This document shows, piece after piece, positions 1 to 6,672 of a stretch of 7,894 nucleotides of DNA. The notes under the pieces are model-generated. The model did no database searches. It saw only the letters and a list, made by a program, of their open reading frames with translations, and was not told the DNA's origin. Each line of letters starts with the position of its first letter. Position 1 is the stretch's first letter. A program made the translations under genes and the position numbers. Origin of the DNA: an uncultured Oxalobacteraceae bacterium (lineage in GTDB: Bacteria; Pseudomonadota; Gammaproteobacteria; Burkholderiales; Burkholderiaceae); NCBI GenBank assembly GCA_946479705.1, contig CAMLHI010000084.1, forward strand, positions 1-7,894. The letters run 5' to 3'.

Positions 1-422
1 ACCAGGCTGCTCAGCGGCGTGACCGGCACAAACGGCTTGCTGGCCGCGTCCTCCACGATTGCGCTCATGGTTTGCCCGAACGGCTTGCCGGTCGACATGT
101 CGATGCCGCCGGTGATGCGCAGGTGGCCGCCATTGAGCTGGGCCGGCGTGCCGTTCAAGGTCAGGCTGAAGCGGCCGCCGGCATCGGTGGTCGCTTTGGT
201 CTCGCCGGTGTCGAGGACGCCGTTGTTGTTGGCGTCAAGGAACACTGTCGCGCCGTTCAAATAACCGTCGACCACCACGCCCGTCAAGGAAGTCGTCGTT
301 GTCGTGGGCGTGGGGGCGGGGGCGACAGGATCGCCGCCGCCGCCGCCGCCGCAGCCGCTTAGCGCCATGGCAATTGCAATGACCACTGCCTTGCGCGGTG
401 GAAGATAGATATGGGTGGGCAT
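1..422 (-). CDS. Secreted lipoprotein with carboxypeptidase-regulatory/SdrD-like domain (partial, C-terminus outside window)
   Basis: The first 140 codons are visible; the gene runs off the left edge. The product starts MPTHIYLPPRK, continues with a hydrophobic stretch (about residues 12-21) and a lipobox L-S-G-C with Cys24 as the predicted lipidation site, so it should be a signal-peptidase-II lipoprotein. Cys24 is followed by six glycines (a GGC trinucleotide repeat) and a Pro/Thr-rich linker. From about residue 46 comes a beta-rich segment with G-V-V-V-D-G-Y-L-N-G-A-T-V-F-L-D and then DANNNGVLDTGE, an Asn/Asp-rich calcium-type loop as in SdrD-B or carboxypeptidase-regulatory repeats of large surface proteins; the segment ending VTPLSSLV is also usual in such proteins. 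The ATG at 422 is preceded by GAAAGG (429-434) at 6 nt, which decides the start. Function is unknown; an envelope or extracellular structural or adhesive role is inferred. Confidence 0.8.
   Translation of the reverse strand, partial: MPTHIYLPPRKAVVIAIAMALSGCGGGGGGDPVAPAPTPTTTTTSLTGVVVDGYLNGATVFLDANNNGVLDTGETKATTDAGGRFSLTLNGTPAQLNGGHLRITGGIDMSTGKPFGQTMSAIVEDAASKPFVPVTPLSSL
332..352. repeat. CGC trinucleotide repeat, seven units
   Basis: Seven perfect CGC units on the plus strand. On the coding (minus) strand they give a run of GGC codons that encodes the Gly tract straight after the lipidated Cys24 of the lipoprotein. Gain or loss of a unit by slippage would stay in frame and only change the length of the flexible linker. 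Confidence 0.8.
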
Positions 423-789
423 CGGGTGCCTTTCAAGAAATCGACAGAAAGAATGGGTCCGCCATGAAACGACTGCGTCTCGGCGGGCAACGCGTGCTGC
501 GTTGAGCTAATCGTTGGGAGTCAAATGGATGTGCGGCGTCGGTACGGAAGGGGCGCGGCATGATTCTGGATGCGCCGGAGCGCGCCGGCGTGCACCGCAG
601 GGCGACGGTGGGAACCCCCGGCAGCGCTGCTGGCGCCGCACTCGCGCGTGCGGGTCGCGCCCTCCGACAGCAAACCGCCACCTGTCGCAACATTGCAATA
701 TTTGTAGTTGTCAGTCGCAGCACTCAGCGACGCAGGCCTGCCTGCGGCCAGGCTGGCCATTAGTCTTCTCACATCCATTACCGTCTCCA

Positions 790-817
790 TTTATATTTAT
801 GCCAACTCTCCTGCCGA
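790..817 (-). promoter_or_regulatory. Possible sigma-70-type promoter for the lipoprotein gene
   Basis: Reading the minus strand, TCGGCA (812-817) as a -35 element is followed after 16 bp by TATAAA (790-795) as a -10 element, inside an AT-rich stretch. The -35 element lies within the 811-828 dyad, so a protein bound there would compete with RNA polymerase. Transcription from here would give the lipoprotein mRNA a leader of roughly 360 nt. This is pattern matching only; other -10-like sequences lie close by. Confidence 0.25.
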
Positions 818-828
818 CAGGTCGGCAG
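811..828. promoter_or_regulatory. 18-bp dyad, candidate operator
   Basis: CTGCCGAC and GTCGGCAG form a perfect 8-bp inverted repeat around a central AG. The centre is too tight for an 8-bp RNA hairpin and no T run follows, so a binding site for a dimeric regulator fits better than a terminator. It begins with CT and ends with AG like LuxR-type boxes but is 18 bp where the las/rhl CT-N12-AG form is 16 bp, so no regulator family is assigned. Confidence 0.4.
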
Positions 829-1173
829 TGCCCAATTGTAATTGTGTTTGCGGGCAATTTGTAGACTAGGGGGAGATCAGGGTAGTCGAATAGTGTTTAC
901 GTCGGTAAAAACATACGAATGCAGATTGTTGAATTATTTTAAGCGGGAGTTTTAATGATGAGCGGACGGGGAAGGGGGGTGAGAGCCAGGGTTTGATGCC
1001 GTATGCCAATATTTCTACGTTTTCTACCCATACTACTACAATTGTTGATTTTTATAGATTTCCAAGGGGAAAGTTAAAGCCGTACCCTTGGCCCTTATGG
1101 ATGGCTTGTCGTACATGTTTAGCAATCGAATTGCAAAAATGACACTCTATCGATGAGGGCAAGGTTTGTCGGT

Positions 1174-1188
1174 GAAATCGACGATTTC
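1174..1188. repeat. 15-bp perfect palindrome GAAATCG-A-CGATTTC
   Basis: Seven-base arms GAAATCG (1174-1180) and CGATTTC (1182-1188) flank one A. It lies at the transition from the AT-rich core to GC-rich sequence, inside the doubtful 1153-1506 ORF. It could be an operator or chance; no partner gene is evident. Confidence 0.3.
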
Positions 1189-1498
1189 TCGCATGGCGGG
1201 CGCGTAGCTACGTTGGTGAAAACGAAAGCTTGCCTCAAGCACCAAGCGTCACTGAATGATGGTCAAGCAGGCCGTCGCGATCCGGGGGGGGCACCATTGA
1301 AGCGCAGTTTGCCCTCATGCATGCCTACGCTGGCAACAGCGCCAAATCGCGCCATTGCCCTGATTGTGCTGGTCAAGGACCCGCGGCCCCTGACCTGGCC
1401 GCATGGGCCAGTCACTGGCAGGCCCGTCTGCTGGAGGGAATACAGCAGCGATGTGCTGGCCGAATTGCGCCGCACGCCGGCTCCGCGACGCCCCACGA

Positions 1499-1524
1499 CG
1501 CGCTAGGGACAGGCCACTAGCGCG
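1499..1524 (-). terminator. Stem-loop over the HDOD stop codon (atypical terminator or 3'-end hairpin)
   Basis: CGCGCTAG (1499-1506) and CTAGCGCG (1517-1524) are perfect 8-bp inverted arms around a 10-nt loop. The right arm contains the TAG stop (1517-1519) of the minus-strand HDOD-GAF gene, so the hairpin would form right at the 3' end of that transcript. No U tract follows on either strand, so a classical Rho-independent terminator is not supported; a stabilising 3' structure or an atypical terminator is more likely. Confidence 0.45.
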
Positions 1525-3013
1525 CCTTGATGGCCGCAGTCTCGGCCTGCTGGCGCCGCTCCACGGTCTGCACCACCAGCGCGCGCAAATCGTTGAGCAG
1601 CGAGAATTCGGTCTGGCTCAGCTGGATCGCCGGGAAGCTTTCGTCCCAATCGCCGTAGATAAAGCCGGCCGGCTGGCCATTGGTGCACAGCGGCAGGATC
1701 ACGAAGCTGCGCGCGTCGGTGAGGGAATTTTTCCACCACTCGGGCAGCTTGGCGGCGAACTTCGGATCGCGCGCGTTTTCGATGAAGATCACGCGGTCGC
1801 TGCCGAGCGAGGCGTGGAACACGTTCGGCTCGTAGGCGTCGTCGAACACCATCGTGGGCAGCAGTTCCTTGACGCCCTCGCCAAAGCCCATCTTGGCCGA
1901 GTACTTGTTCTCGCGGCGGTTGCGCAGGAAAGCGGCGGCGCGCGAGAAGGTCAGGCCCTGGTACACGGTTTCGAGCGCCATCGACAGCATCTGGCCCGGG
2001 CTGGCGGTGCCGAGCACGTCGCGCATGTCGGCCACGCCGCTGAGCAGGATCTTGTTGCCCTCGGCGCGCACACGCGCACTGGCCAGCGCCTTGGCGCGTT
2101 TTTCGGCCGGCTTGGCCAGCGGCGCGATCGACAGGTCGTTGGCGGCGGCCACCTTGGCTTTTTCGATCGCCACCAGGATGCTGTCCGGCTCCACGCCCAG
2201 CATCGGCGCGAAGCTCGCGGCCAGCAGCTTGACCGCTTCGGCGCCGGCGGCATCGTCGTGCCACAGCGAGCCGGCGCATTGCGAGGACATGGTCGATACC
2301 GCGGCCAGCCAGTCTTCGTGGCTGAGCTTGGCCGGCGCGGCGGACGGCTCGATGCGGCGCATGCCGTCGATCAGGTTGCGCGGCAGACCCCAGTGTTCGG
2401 CGGCGGCGCGCCCGAGCTGCTCCATCGACAGGCCCAGCACGGCCACGGCGGCATCGTCCTCGCCGCCTGCGCCGCCTTGCTGCTGCAGCGCGGCCCAGCG
2501 TTCCGGCATATAGAAGGTCAGCATCATGCGACCCAGGGTATGCAGCATCGAGCACACCACGGCTTCCTCGGGATCGGGCGATTCGGCGCTGGAGGCGACC
2601 TGCTGGGCCACCATCCCGGCCAGCACGGCCTTTTCCATTTCCACGTGGGCGATGGTCGACTTGGGCGAGGCGTTCGACAGTTCCTCGATCAGCTTCAGGC
2701 CCAGCGCCAGGTGGCCGATGGCTTCGGTGCCCAGCACCAGCACGGCTTTCGAGACGGTGTTGATGCGCTGGCCGAAGGCCGAATACATCGAGCTGTTGGC
2801 CAGGCGCAGCACCTTCTGGGTCAGGACCGGGTCCGACAGCACCGTCTGGGTCATGGAGAATTCGTGCTCGTCCTCGCCGCGCATGGCGCCCAGGATGGCG
2901 CCGATGGCCTTGGTGAAACCGGGCATGTCGCCCTGCTTGCGAATCCGTTCCCACAGCAGGGCAAGGGTGGCTTCGGCGCTGCTGCGCACCGGTGATGTTG
3001 CGTCTTGTGTCAT
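1517..3013 (-). CDS. HDOD domain protein with C-terminal GAF-like domain
   Basis: A 498-residue cytoplasmic signalling protein. Residues about 20-220 match the HDOD fold, a relative of HD phosphohydrolases usually without catalytic metal ligands: VLSDPVLTQKVLRLANSS (58-75) followed by the helical bundle with AVLVLGTEAIGHLAL (90-104) and CSMLHTLGRMML (154-165), where the His-Asp pair of true HD enzymes is His-Thr (158-159 region), as expected for a non-enzymatic HDOD. A linker rich in Ala/Lys (about 280-318) leads to a GAF-like sensor domain (about 330-490) with FIYGDWDE near its end. There is no membrane segment. The ATG at 3013 overlaps the TGA of the upstream PAS-GGDEF-EAL gene as ATGA, with GGGA 6 nt upstream, so the two are translationally coupled. 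HDOD proteins often act in c-di-GMP, motility or stress signalling, which fits this partner; the exact role cannot be read from sequence. Confidence 0.88.
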   Translation of the reverse strand: MTQDATSPVRSSAEATLALLWERIRKQGDMPGFTKAIGAILGAMRGEDEHEFSMTQTVLSDPVLTQKVLRLANSSMYSAFGQRINTVSKAVLVLGTEAIGHLALGLKLIEELSNASPKSTIAHVEMEKAVLAGMVAQQVASSAESPDPEEAVVCSMLHTLGRMMLTFYMPERWAALQQQGGAGGEDDAAVAVLGLSMEQLGRAAAEHWGLPRNLIDGMRRIEPSAAPAKLSHEDWLAAVSTMSSQCAGSLWHDDAAGAEAVKLLAASFAPMLGVEPDSILVAIEKAKVAAANDLSIAPLAKPAEKRAKALASARVRAEGNKILLSGVADMRDVLGTASPGQMLSMALETVYQGLTFSRAAAFLRNRRENKYSAKMGFGEGVKELLPTMVFDDAYEPNVFHASLGSDRVIFIENARDPKFAAKLPEWWKNSLTDARSFVILPLCTNGQPAGFIYGDWDESFPAIQLSQTEFSLLNDLRALVVQTVERRQQAETAAIKAR

Positions 3014-4764
3014 AAAATTCCCGCCCGCAGTTCGCTCGGAATCAGCTCGGCGTACAGGTTTTCCTTCAATGCCGCCATCGCGACGTGGGCTGGCATCGGC
3101 TTGCCGGTCAGGTAGCCTTGCACGTATTCGCAGCCACGTTCGTCCAGGTAGCGCATTTGTTCTTCGGTTTCGACGCCTTCGGCCACCACCGACAGGTCGA
3201 GGTGCTTGGCCAGATCCAGCACGGCGTTGCAGATCGCGCCATCCTTCTGCGATTCCGGCAGGTCCTTGATGAAGGCGCGGTCGATCTTCAGCACCGCGAT
3301 CGGGAAGCGCTTCAGGTAGGCCAGCGAGGAGTAGCCGGTGCCGAAATCGTCGATGGCGATGCGGGCCTTGCGCTGCGCCATTTTACCCAGGATGGTCTCG
3401 GCGTGCGCCGGGTCGATCATCAGGGTGCCTTCGGTGATCTCCAGCACCAGCTTCTCGCCGCTCATGTGGGAGAAGGCCAGCGCGTCGTCGAGCACGTCGA
3501 GGAATTTATCGTTGCGGAACTGGCGCGGGCTGATGTTGACCGAGATGTACAGCTCGCGCTTGGCGATGTCCTCGAACTGCTTGAGCTGCACGCAGGCCGC
3601 CTTCAAGGCCCAGGCGCCGAGCAGGTTGATCAGGCCATTGGTTTCGGCGATCGGGATGAAGCGCGCCGGCGGCACCATGCCCAGGGTCGGGTGCTTCCAG
3701 CGCATCAGGGTCTCGAAGCCCTGGATCTGGCGCGTGGGCGCATCCACGATGGGCTGGTAGTACAGCAGGAATTCGCCTTCGCGCACGGCGTTGAACATGG
3801 CCGCTTCGAGCGAGATGTCGTGCTCGGGCGGGCCGCTCTGGCGCGCGCTGTAGACCACGCAGCGCGACTTGCCGGTTTCCTTGGCGCGTCCCATGGCCGC
3901 ATCGGCCAGGGCCACCAGCCGCACTTCGTCCTCGGCGTGCTGCGGATAGATGGCGATGCCGACCGAGGCGCTGACATAGATGGTGTGGCTGTCGATCTCG
4001 AACGGCGACTGCAGCGACGCCAGCAGGCGACCGGTGACCAGCTTGATCTGGGCGTCGGTGTAGGTGCCCGGCAGGACCGCCACGAATTCGTCGCCGCCCA
4101 CGCGGGCGATGGTGTCGGAGTCGCGCAGGGTCTTGCGCAGGCGCGCGGCGGCCAGGCGCAGCACGGCGTCGCCGACCGGATGGCCGAGGCCATCGTTGAC
4201 CTTCTTGAAGCCGTCCAGGCCGATGGTGGCCACGGAAAAGCCCTGGCCCGAGCGGCGCGCGTGGGCGATCACCATGCGGATGCGGTCCGACAGCAGCAGG
4301 CGGTTGGGCAGTTCGGTGAGCGCGTCGTGGGTGGCCATGTGGCGCAGGCGCGCTTCGGTGGCGTGCTGGGCGGTCATGTCGCGCCCGACCGTCAGCAGGG
4401 TGTCCGCATCCAGCCGCACCACGCGCAGTTCGAACCAGACGTCGCCCTCGACCGTGCGCAGGCGCGCCTCGACCATGGCCGGCTCGCCGCTGGCGGCGGC
4501 GTCGGCCAGGGCGTTGCGCAGCATGCCCTGGTCGGCGTCGAGCACCAGCGCGGCCAGCTGGGCGGCCTCGGGCGGCAGCGGCAGGCGCACCAGGCGCATT
4601 GCGCGCTGGCTGGCGTAGCGGATCTGGCCGTCGCACGCGGTGCGAAAGACCACATCGCCGACGCCGTCGAGCAAACTGTCTAGCTCGGCGTGCACCTTGG
4701 GGTCTGCAGCGGTGGTTGAACTGGAGCGCATCGTATCTGTGTAAGTTTCGTCATTCGTTGGCAT
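3010..4764 (-). CDS. PAS-GGDEF-EAL protein, probable c-di-GMP phosphodiesterase
   Basis: 584 residues from ATG 4764. A PAS-like sensor (about 27-132) precedes a GGDEF domain (about 145-305) and an EAL domain (about 318-565); no membrane segment, so cytoplasmic. EAL hydrolyses c-di-GMP to pGpG: the motif reads ETL (351-353) but its Glu is kept, and N410, E442/E445, D472-D473 in DDFGTGYSSL, K493, E529 and Q549 are present, so activity is expected. GGDEF (223-227) is intact, as are N190, D199 and the inhibitory RxxD site (R214, D217), but the first metal-binding Asp of the usual DxDxFK is Gly182 (IGLDGFK), which argues against cyclase activity. The reading frame is open upstream to a TTG at 4830, and ATG 4731 is a third choice; none has a good Shine-Dalgarno sequence. 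First gene of an operon with the HDOD-GAF gene. Confidence 0.93.
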   Translation of the reverse strand: MPTNDETYTDTMRSSSTTAADPKVHAELDSLLDGVGDVVFRTACDGQIRYASQRAMRLVRLPLPPEAAQLAALVLDADQGMLRNALADAAASGEPAMVEARLRTVEGDVWFELRVVRLDADTLLTVGRDMTAQHATEARLRHMATHDALTELPNRLLLSDRIRMVIAHARRSGQGFSVATIGLDGFKKVNDGLGHPVGDAVLRLAAARLRKTLRDSDTIARVGGDEFVAVLPGTYTDAQIKLVTGRLLASLQSPFEIDSHTIYVSASVGIAIYPQHAEDEVRLVALADAAMGRAKETGKSRCVVYSARQSGPPEHDISLEAAMFNAVREGEFLLYYQPIVDAPTRQIQGFETLMRWKHPTLGMVPPARFIPIAETNGLINLLGAWALKAACVQLKQFEDIAKRELYISVNISPRQFRNDKFLDVLDDALAFSHMSGEKLVLEITEGTLMIDPAHAETILGKMAQRKARIAIDDFGTGYSSLAYLKRFPIAVLKIDRAFIKDLPESQKDGAICNAVLDLAKHLDLSVVAEGVETEEQMRYLDERGCEYVQGYLTGKPMPAHVAMAALKENLYAELIPSELRAGIL

Positions 4765-4769
4765 GCCAA
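4758..4769. repeat. 12-bp palindrome TTGGCATGCCAA at the PAS-GGDEF-EAL start
   Basis: A perfect 12-bp palindrome that contains the ATG at 4762-4764 and is followed on the plus strand by an A run. If translation really begins at ATG 4731, this would be an upstream operator; if it begins at 4764, the palindrome straddles the start codon. It may also be chance. Confidence 0.3.
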
Positions 4770-4849
4770 AAAAAGCTATTTCAGCGCCCGGGTCTGGCAA
4801 ATGCCATGTTACCGCAAGCAAGTTTACCAAAGTAGGAAGAAATGTATCA

Positions 4850-4876
4850 TTGAAAGATGCCCAAATTCATTAAAAT
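4850..4876 (+). promoter_or_regulatory. Possible promoter for aidB in the divergent intergenic region
   Basis: TTGAAA (4850-4855) and TAAAAT (4871-4876) each match the sigma-70 consensus at 5 of 6 positions, but the 15-bp spacer is short of the ideal 17. A second, weaker pair is TTGCAC (4959-4964) and TAGCCT (4982-4987) with a 17-bp spacer, much closer to the gene. No Ada-type operator could be identified, so inducibility by alkylation cannot be claimed. Confidence 0.3.
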
Positions 4877-5023
4877 CCGTGTGGGTAGGTGTTGAATCAC
4901 CGAAATTTGAGCCATCTCAGACCAATTCGACGCCGCGGTATGGCGAAAAGTCCACTCCTTGCACTGTCAAGGCGATTGCGCTAGCCTGCATCGTCGGGAT
5001 CGCGGCCCGGGCTGCGCCTTGTC

Positions 5024-5029
5024 AAGGAG
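5024..5029 (+). promoter_or_regulatory. Ribosome binding site that fixes the aidB GTG start
   Basis: AAGGAG lies 5 nt before the GTG at 5035. It is the only strong Shine-Dalgarno sequence near the 5' end of this frame, which is otherwise open back to 4801. Confidence 0.75.
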
Positions 5030-5034
5030 TTATC

Positions 5035-6672
5035 GTGAATGCCTTCGCCACCCATGCGGTCTTGAATCAGTCCGGCCCCTTCGAGAACGTCAATCTGTAC
5101 CGCTGCGATGCGGCCTTGCAGGAAGCGCTGGCGCGCGAGGGCGCGGCGTGGGCGGCGCCGCGGCTCGATGCGCTGGGCGCCGAGCTGGGACGCGCCGAAG
5201 TGCTCGACCTGGGCCGCCTGGCCAACGCCCATCCGCCGCGTCTGCACGGTGTCGACCGCGGCGGCAGGCGCATCGACGAGGTGGAATTCCATCCGGCCTG
5301 GCATCGCCTGATGGCGCTGATGATCGGCGCCGGCGCGCATGCCGCGCCGTGGGAGGCGCCGGGTCCGGGCGCGCAGGTGGCGCGTGCCGCCGCCTACCTG
5401 CTGTTCGGCCAGGTCGATAACGGCGCCCAGTGTCCGGTCACGATGACCTACGCCTCGGTGCCTGCGCTGCGCCACGCGCCCGCGCTGGCGCGCGAGTGGC
5501 TGCCGAAGATCCTCGCGCGCAGCTACGATCCGCGCGCACTGCCGGTGGGGCAGAAGCAGGGCGCCCTGATCGGCATGGGCATGACCGAAAAGCAGGGCGG
5601 CAGCGATGTGCGCGCCAATACCACCAGCGCCGATCCGCTGGGCGGGCCGGACGACCCCTGGTCCATCGTCGGCCACAAATGGTTCTTTTCGGCGCCGCAG
5701 TCGGATGCCCATCTGATCCTCGCGCAGACCGGCGCGGCCGGCCTGTCGTGCTTCCTGCTGCCGCGCTTCCTGCCGGACGGTAGCCGCAACGCGATCCACG
5801 TGCAGCGCCTCAAGGATAAGCTGGGCAACCGCTCCAACGCCTCCGCCGAAGTGGAGTTCTGCGGCGCGCTCGGGTGGCTGGTCGGGCCGCTCGGGCGCGG
5901 CATTCCCACCATCCTCGAGATGGGCAGCCACACGCGCCTGGACTGCGTGCTGGGCAGCGCCGGCATCATGCGCGCCGCGCTCACCCAGGCGCTGCATCAC
6001 GCGCGCCAGCGCCAGGCCTTCGGGCGCGCGCTGGCCGAACACCCGCTGATGCAAAACGTGCTGGCCGACCTGGCGCTGGAATCGGAAGCGGCCGGCGCCT
6101 TCGCCCTGCGCCTGGCGCGCTGCTTCGATGAGCGCGACGACCCGGTCCAGGCGCTGCTCGCGCGCGTGCTGACCCCGGCCGGCAAGTACTGGATCTGCAA
6201 ACGCGCCATCGGCTTCACCGGCGAAGCGATGGAAGTTATGGGCGGCAACGGCTACGTCGAGGATGGCCCGCTGGCGCGCCTGTACCGCGAGGCGCCGGTC
6301 AATTCGATCTGGGAAGGTGCGGGCAACGTGATGTGCCTGGACGTGCTGCGCGCCCTGGGCAAGAGTCCGCCCGCGCGCGACGCGCTGGCGGCCGAGCTGC
6401 AGCTGGCGGGCGACGCCAGCGCGGCCTTCAGTGCATATCGCGCCGCCTTGCTGGCCGACCTGGCCGCGCCGGCCGACGAATTCGGCGCGCGCCGGCTCAG
6501 CGAGCGCATCGTCGTCGCGGTGCAGGGCGCCTTGTTGCTGCGCCATGCGCCAGCCTGCGTGAGCGACGCGTTTTGCGCCTCACGCCTGGCCCGGGACGCC
6601 GGCGCCGCATTCGGGCGACTGGGGCAGGGCGCCGACGCGAAGGCCATCCTGGCGCGGGCGCTGGTGGAGTGA
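5035..6672 (+). CDS. aidB: AidB-type acyl-CoA dehydrogenase
   Basis: 545 residues, close to the roughly 541 of E. coli AidB, a FAD-containing acyl-CoA dehydrogenase homologue of the adaptive response to DNA alkylation, thought to protect DNA and possibly detoxify alkylating agents. From memory of the E. coli protein the match is end to end: THAVLNQ near the start, LGRLAN (59-64), FHPAWH (85-90), CPVTMTYA (133-140), IGMGMTEKQGGSDV (179-192), GHKWFFSAPQSDAH (213-226), RLKDKLGNRSNAS (258-270), AMEVMGGNGY (398-407) and LYREAPVNSIWEG (416-428). Glu427 in IWEG sits where the catalytic base of medium-chain acyl-CoA dehydrogenase lies (IYEG). The last about 100 residues correspond to the C-terminal region linked to DNA binding in E. 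coli and are the least conserved. The GTG start at 5035 is supported by AAGGAG and by alignment with the E. coli N-terminus. It is divergent from the PAS-GGDEF-EAL operon, with no methyltransferase neighbour in view. Confidence 0.95.
   Translation: MNAFATHAVLNQSGPFENVNLYRCDAALQEALAREGAAWAAPRLDALGAELGRAEVLDLGRLANAHPPRLHGVDRGGRRIDEVEFHPAWHRLMALMIGAGAHAAPWEAPGPGAQVARAAAYLLFGQVDNGAQCPVTMTYASVPALRHAPALAREWLPKILARSYDPRALPVGQKQGALIGMGMTEKQGGSDVRANTTSADPLGGPDDPWSIVGHKWFFSAPQSDAHLILAQTGAAGLSCFLLPRFLPDGSRNAIHVQRLKDKLGNRSNASAEVEFCGALGWLVGPLGRGIPTILEMGSHTRLDCVLGSAGIMRAALTQALHHARQRQAFGRALAEHPLMQNVLADLALESEAAGAFALRLARCFDERDDPVQALLARVLTPAGKYWICKRAIGFTGEAMEVMGGNGYVEDGPLARLYREAPVNSIWEGAGNVMCLDVLRALGKSPPARDALAAELQLAGDASAAFSAYRAALLADLAAPADEFGARRLSERIVVAVQGALLLRHAPACVSDAFCASRLARDAGAAFGRLGQGADAKAILARALVE

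Larger units (their letters stand above)
423..1498. other. Long gene-poor interval with AT-rich core
   Basis: About 1.1 kb between the lipoprotein start and the 3' end of the HDOD gene. Positions 423-760 are GC-rich and hold only short overlapping ORFs on both strands with mixed third-base use; an 85-codon minus ORF from 778 has a Shine-Dalgarno-like GGAG six bases upstream but no recognisable domain. Positions 760-1150 are clearly richer in A and T and look like regulatory DNA, with a dyad at 811-828. From 1153 to 1506 a 117-codon plus ORF is open but has no ribosome binding site and no family I recognise; it contains a run of eight G (1284-1291), and the +3 frame stays open after that run to 1520. 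I see no tRNA, rRNA, transposase or CRISPR here. The most likely content is a long 5' leader and promoter region for the lipoprotein plus degraded or non-coding DNA. Confidence 0.55.

Noticed and set aside
433..723. Minus-strand ORF (96 codons) ending 10 nt before the lipoprotein start
   Set aside because: It overlaps another ORF in a different frame, is Arg/Ala/Pro-rich and has no Shine-Dalgarno sequence; its stop over the lipoprotein ribosome binding site is probably coincidence.
521..790. Small minus-strand ORF of 85-89 codons with GGAG upstream of ATG 778
   Set aside because: Codon use is mixed, no domain or signal peptide is visible, and it falls in the likely leader of the lipoprotein transcript; not enough to call a gene.
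1064..1094. Inverted repeat CCAAGGG / CCCTTGG as a terminator
   Set aside because: The arms are only 7 bp with a 16-nt loop and no T run, and no gene ends nearby on either strand.
1403..2995. Long plus-strand open frame (530 codons) across the HDOD gene
   Set aside because: It lies opposite a clear HDOD-GAF gene, is rich in His, Gly, Arg and Gln as expected for the antisense of GC-rich coding DNA, and shows no domain.
3085..4683. Long plus-strand open frame (532 codons) opposite the GGDEF-EAL gene
   Set aside because: It is an antisense shadow of a gene with unmistakable GGDEF and EAL motifs; its composition is His/Gly/Val/Arg-rich with no recognisable fold.
4801..5034. N-terminal extension of aidB by 78 codons
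   Set aside because: The extension has no AidB similarity, while GTG 5035 has AAGGAG 5 nt upstream and aligns with the E. coli AidB N-terminus.
4981..6546. Long minus-strand open frame (521 codons) opposite aidB
   Set aside because: The plus strand encodes full-length AidB; the opposite frame is low-complexity Arg/Ala/Gly-rich sequence caused by high third-position GC.
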